From the IMG/VR virus record IMGVR_UViG_3300012170_000002, positions 1-43,309 of that record: DNA of 43,309 bases; one strand, written 5' to 3'. Position 1 is the stretch's first letter. Each line of letters starts with the position of its first letter. This document shows positions 12,601 to 18,600 of this stretch, piece by piece. The position numbers were made by a program, and so were the translations under genes. The stretch is from a virus. The notes under the pieces were generated by a model, which saw only the letters and a program-made list of their open reading frames with translations, searched no databases and had not been told where the DNA came from.

Positions 12601-15600
12601 AATTGACAGGGCAGCCAATGATACAGATATAAGAAAGTTAATTGATGATCAGATGGTTGGTTATATTTTGTTTGAATCTGCTGTAAAATCAGGGAAAAGA
12701 AAAATAATAGATTTTGATGTGCCTATAGGAGAAATGCTAACACTTCAAAATGTATCAATAAATAAAAGCTTAAACAATGAAAAGAACAGGATTAAGATAA
12801 ATAATGACGCTTATAAAATTCAGACTGTTACAAAGCAAGATGTGATTGAAGCTGAAAAAGTTATCCCTACTCAGATTCTTAGTGTTATCGGTGGCTTAGA
12901 TAACGAAACAAATGAGACAATTGTAAAGGAAGTAAACCATGGATTAGCCGGTACTGCAAATATTATTCGAGAGAAACTTGTTTCTATGAGTTCAGGCAAA
13001 AGCATAGAGTACATGAAAGAGTTGTTGCATTATACTGCAATGAAGCGTGGAGATACAGGAAAAGCAGGGCGGGTATCTGCATGGGCAAGTCCTGATGTTT
13101 CAAGAAATAAAGCTATTGCTGCTTTTCTTACCGCAGTGAATAAATATATAAAACCAAATATGGCCGGACAGTCTTTTGTTCAAGCTCCGGACCTTGGTAA
13201 TATGTATTTTGATAAAGACGGGAATGCATACTTGCCTTCTGATCTTGATCTTGATGATGATTCTCAAAATGTTGATGGTAAAGTAAGGCGGCCATTAAAG
13301 CCAATACTTTTTATAGTAGAAGGCAAAGAAACAAAAACTGACGGCACTTTATTCACAAAAGAAGAGCTTATTGAAGCTCAAAAGGCAGGGAAAAAAGTTG
13401 AGATTAAACCTGCTGAAGTGATTGCTCCTTTTGGCTACATGAAAGTATTCGGAATTACTCGTAACACTACGCTTCGTGATGTTATGAGTGTAGTCATAAA
13501 TGGCAAGGAAGTGAAATTTGATAATGCAAATCCTGAATATAAAGACGTTCAGAATAAAGTCAATAAAGCTTTTGAAGGAATGGAACTGGACGGCATACTT
13601 GATTCCTTCCATCCTGATATCAGAACAGAAATTATCAGAAGGTTTACACAGTCTATTCGTGTTAATGATAAATATGATCTGCTTGATACTATTCAAGAAA
13701 GCAATCCGAAACTATACAAAGAAATCGATAAGCAATTAAAAACTCTTGATGAAGAAGGAATTCCTGGAGAAGGTAGCAAGGCTTTTGGTTTAATGATGAA
13801 CGTGATATCCAATTATTATTATAACCTGAATAAAGCTTTAAACGTATTTGGGGTCCGTATTCCTACGACCAACGCATCTTCAGGGTGGGTCGGTCGTATT
13901 GTAGCTTTTGACTATGAAAGCGAAAATACAGTATATACTTCTGCAGAAAAGAACATTCTTGACGGTTCTGATTACGATATTGACCAAGTTTCTATGTATT
14001 TCCTTTCTCTTGATGAATGGGGAAATGAAATAACTCCTGATTCAGTCATTAAAGAAAGAATGAAGGCTGAGAAAAAAGCACATAAAGAAACAGGTAAACT
14101 AAAAGAGAAAGCAGAAGATCCGAATTCAATTGATGAAATAGATGCAGATTATTCAAAGGCAGAAAAATTTGATACTAAATATAATGGGAATATGATATTC
14201 ACTGCTTTGCAAAAGTTTTATCGTGAGTCCGGAAATATCGAAATGATTCTTGAAGAAATTAATCTTGATAGTTTCCGTGATAAAGCGGACCTTGTTCCTC
14301 AGGAATGGCAGGAATTTGTTTCTGATATTAGTTCTAACATGAAAGCTTCAGAGATTAATCTCTCAGGGCAAAAGCTTGTAGGGCACTTTCAAAACCTTGA
14401 AAAGTTTACGCTTAAATTGTTAGCAATTCCAAAAGCCACAAGGGATCAAATATTGCCTCCTGAAAAGTTTAAAATGTTTTCAGGTAATAAGGCTATTTCT
14501 GAGCAGATCGCTTTTGTTGCAAAGCTTATTAATGCCGCTACCGATAACGCCAAAGAAGGTGGACTTCTCGGTAGACTGAATATTACAGAATCAACTTCAC
14601 CTATTGTGAATGGAATGGTGATGGCCGGTCTTTCAGAAAAAGAAATACTAGATATTTTACAGAATGAAACAATTTTAAATGCTTCTAAAAAGAGCATGAC
14701 ATCTAAGTCTATTACCGGGTATAATGATAATGGAGTTCCTGAAAACGCACAATATAAAATAATTCCTATATGGGAAGCCATAAGTGAATATATATCAGGA
14801 GATTATTTTGATACTCCCACACACCAAATAAAAGATGAAAAAGATCGCTTTCTCGTTCAAATTCGTGAGTATGCATATATGGGAGAGCAATTGCGGAGAT
14901 TTGGAAACATTACTAATATTCAACAGGAGATTAGTATTGAAAATTCTAAGCGAAATAATGTAATCAATAGTATTAATGAAGCCATTGGAACCACTGATGC
15001 AGATGAATATATTCAGCGCAGGCTTGCAGGAGAATCTACAACTGGAATTATGAATATTCCTACTGACGGGCATGAGTCAAATATTAGAAAACAATTTAAT
15101 ATTGGTGATGCAATGATGGAAAACGAAATGCTTTATACACATGTAAGAACACTTGCTCAGGTACAAAAAACAATTAATGAATCTATTACTACAGATAAGG
15201 TTATTAATAAAGCCAAAGGAACAATTGAAAAACGTCTTGGGCAAAGCATTAATATTCCTGTTGTTTATGAAACGATAGAACGTGGTATTGAAGATTATAT
15301 TGTCGGCCAGTTTATTGCTGATAATTTTAAAGAAGTAACGGTTGGAGATCAGGCTTATGACTTATCGTTAGCAAAAAATAGGGTAAGATTTAGTATGGAT
15401 TTCCCTTTATTTATTGAGGAATATACTTTTAACTGGTATAAAAATGCACCAAAAGGGAAGAAGAATAATACTTTCTTGAGAAGGGTTAAGCAGCGTAGTA
15501 CAAAGTCCGGCTACCTTTATCTTGATTTTTCTTCATCTAATGATGTGAACGATACCCATAAAAAACTGTACCGAGATCATTTTGAGATAATTGATGAAAG

Positions 15601-18600
15601 TGTTAAAAATGCTTTTAGAGCGTATCAGTTATTAATGAATGGGTTCCGTTATAAGAATGGGTCTATGATTGATTTTACGGATGAAAAAGCAGAACGCCAA
15701 TACACAAATTGGATTCAATCTTTTGATCCGGAAAAGATAAATGAAAACGATCTTGCTGAGCAGGTTATTCTTCGCAATAAGGAACTTGTTCATTATGCAG
15801 CGGACACCGAAAAACTTATGAAAAAGTTGAAAAAGAATGATATCATTACGTCATTGATTTATTATACGCCAAAAAAGGCATCTTTCAACCCACACATTTA
15901 TAAGTTTGATATTAAAAAAGGAACTAAAGAGTATCTTAACAGTCCTTATCCTACATTGATAAACACGTATTCTGCTAAATCTGAAACAACAAATCTGCCT
16001 GTTATTGACGCTCTTTCCAGCAAGGAAATGAGAACGTTTAAGAATAATGATTCTGTTATAATCAAATCATATTTTCCTATAGTTGTATGGCACCAAAAAA
16101 ACAACGACTACCCTTACTCATTATCAAACAAGGATCAAGCTGTGCTTCAAGATGGAACTGTTGGAAATGTGGAAATTGTCGGTCCTAAACATAAAAAAGA
16201 CAATCTAACAAATACAAGTATAATAAAATTCACTAAGGCAAATAAGCCTCAAGCTTCAAGGATATCTAAAAATCAAAGTAAAGCTTCATACTATGTTTTA
16301 AAGTCATTCATGGATAAGTTACAAAAAGCTTTTCCAAATATCCGCATTAATTATGTGAATAACATTACGAGCAAACATCCTGAATTGATAGGGTATTTTG
16401 AGAACGGACAGGTCTTTTTCAATACAGATAAATTGCAGCTTGACACGCCTATTCACGAGATTACTCACGTGTTCATTGACATACTTGAAAGTGCAAATCA
16501 TGAACTGTATCGTGCTCTTGAAAATGAAGCTATAACTTTAATTGAAAGTAATCATGAGGTCGTTCAGGAAATCCTTAAAGAATATGCAGATATTTCAAAA
16601 GTGGATCTTGTTAAGGAAGTTATTGCAACTATGGCCGGATGGAATAGCCAGGAAGCCGTCAGAAATCTTTTAGACAAGACTCCGGGCATGAACTCTGATC
16701 AAAAAGCAAGTACGCTATATGGCAAAATTTCGGCCCTTGTCAATCGTTTTTATACATGGTTGAAGAATGCGGTTTATGGCGCGTTAGGTGTTCAGCAAAT
16801 AAACAGTAGAACATTAAAGGATTTCGATTTTAAAAATGCTACTATTAAATCATTCGCTGAAATGATGGTTAATGCTGTTAATAACGGACAGGTTCTATCG
16901 TATGTGTCCTCAAAGCAAATGAGTAATATAGCCAAGGCTGACGTTTATGCTTCAAAAATTAAAACGATTTATGATGTAAAGAAGATGGCCAAGGTGCTTA
17001 CGAACCCAAGTGACAGGTTTGATTTCGAGGAAATGTCAACTGATGCTAAGGTCGATTATGTTTACAATCTTATTGATACTAATACAGGTAAAATCGGGGC
17101 TGGTCTAACTGGAACAGAATATAATTTCAAAGGAATGACAGTAGATGAAATCAAATCTACTATTCGTAAAAAGGTTATTACTGAATACGAAACTCGTGAT
17201 AATAAATTTAAAGCGAAAATAAGTAACTGGATTAATGAACATGAAGCTTCTGTGCATGATTCTATAGAAACTTTTGGAAAAACTAGTAACGATATTCCTA
17301 TTTATAAGGTTCCTATTCTCAAAAAGTTTAAAAAGCAGATTGAATATGCTTCATTTAAAGAGTTTGGAAGAGTTTCTGAGCTTGAAAAAATGGAAGGTGG
17401 AGAAGAGATTGCGAAGCATTTGTCAAAAAGTATCCGAAGTTTCGATCCCCATATTTCAATAGAGAAAACGTCTGACGGTTCAATTTACGTGTCGCTTTAT
17501 GATATTACCATGGACAATATCGACAGGCCGGATATAGAAAATGAGCTTGGCAATATTGCTTCTCGATTTTTAACGGATAGAGAAGCTAAAAAAATGGGTC
17601 TGTCTATGACAAATAACCCAGGTGATGTTCGTCAGCTAATGCTTGTTTTAATGGCAAACAAACTAATGAATGCTAATCCTAATATTAAGATTAAGGAGGC
17701 AGGAGTTATCAGTCTTAAGCCTTCAGGTAGCCAAATGAAAATGATTGATTTTTTAAAGGTTAATAAGAACATTAGTGTATTGTCTCAAATAGATGATTTT
17801 ATAAATAGTTTGAGTCCGGAATTAAAAGAATTGTTTAAGCAGGAATTAAAAATTCCAAAAGTAGATTATGAAAAGCTTCTAAATAATTTTTATGAAAATG
17901 CAGCCGATAACTCGTTCCCTAAATATATAAAAATGCTATTTCAGAATCCTGAAAATTATACTGTTATACAGAAAAAGAACCTGTTAATGGCAAGACTCAG
18001 ATATGCGCTTGAAAATAATGACGAAACAAATAATTATCGTCAGGAAATTAATCTGCTTACGCAGACGTTACTTGATCTTAAGACGGTAAATGTGGTTGAC
18101 ACTGAAATGAATAGTGAGGATATGTCACTGCTTAGTGATATTGATAAATTCATTCAACCCGGACAATATATTGCCAATGATATCATTCAGGCTTTACGTG
18201 AAATAACCCTGGACACTTCCAATAAAATTGTTGAAGAAGTTCAGGAATTTCAATCTGAATTTAAGCCTATTCAAAAATGGTTTGAGAGTAGAAATAGTGG
18301 TATTTCAATAGGTTTTGGAGATAAGTCTCACAGGTTTTTCAAAGATTTATTTGTAAAACGTGACATTGACGGTTCTGGAAACGAAGTTTTTACTGGTGAA
18401 ATATTCTGGACTACTGATGAAACAAAAGATCCTGTTAACGCAAAAAAAGCAAAAGAACTTGGTCTTTCTGCAGAACTATTGGAACAGGGAGAAAAACTTG
18501 TGAATATGATTACGGATCAATATATCGACCTTGTTTATCATTATCATGAAATGCAAGGATATATGAAAAATCTTAAAACTGGTAAGCCTAATTATAATTT

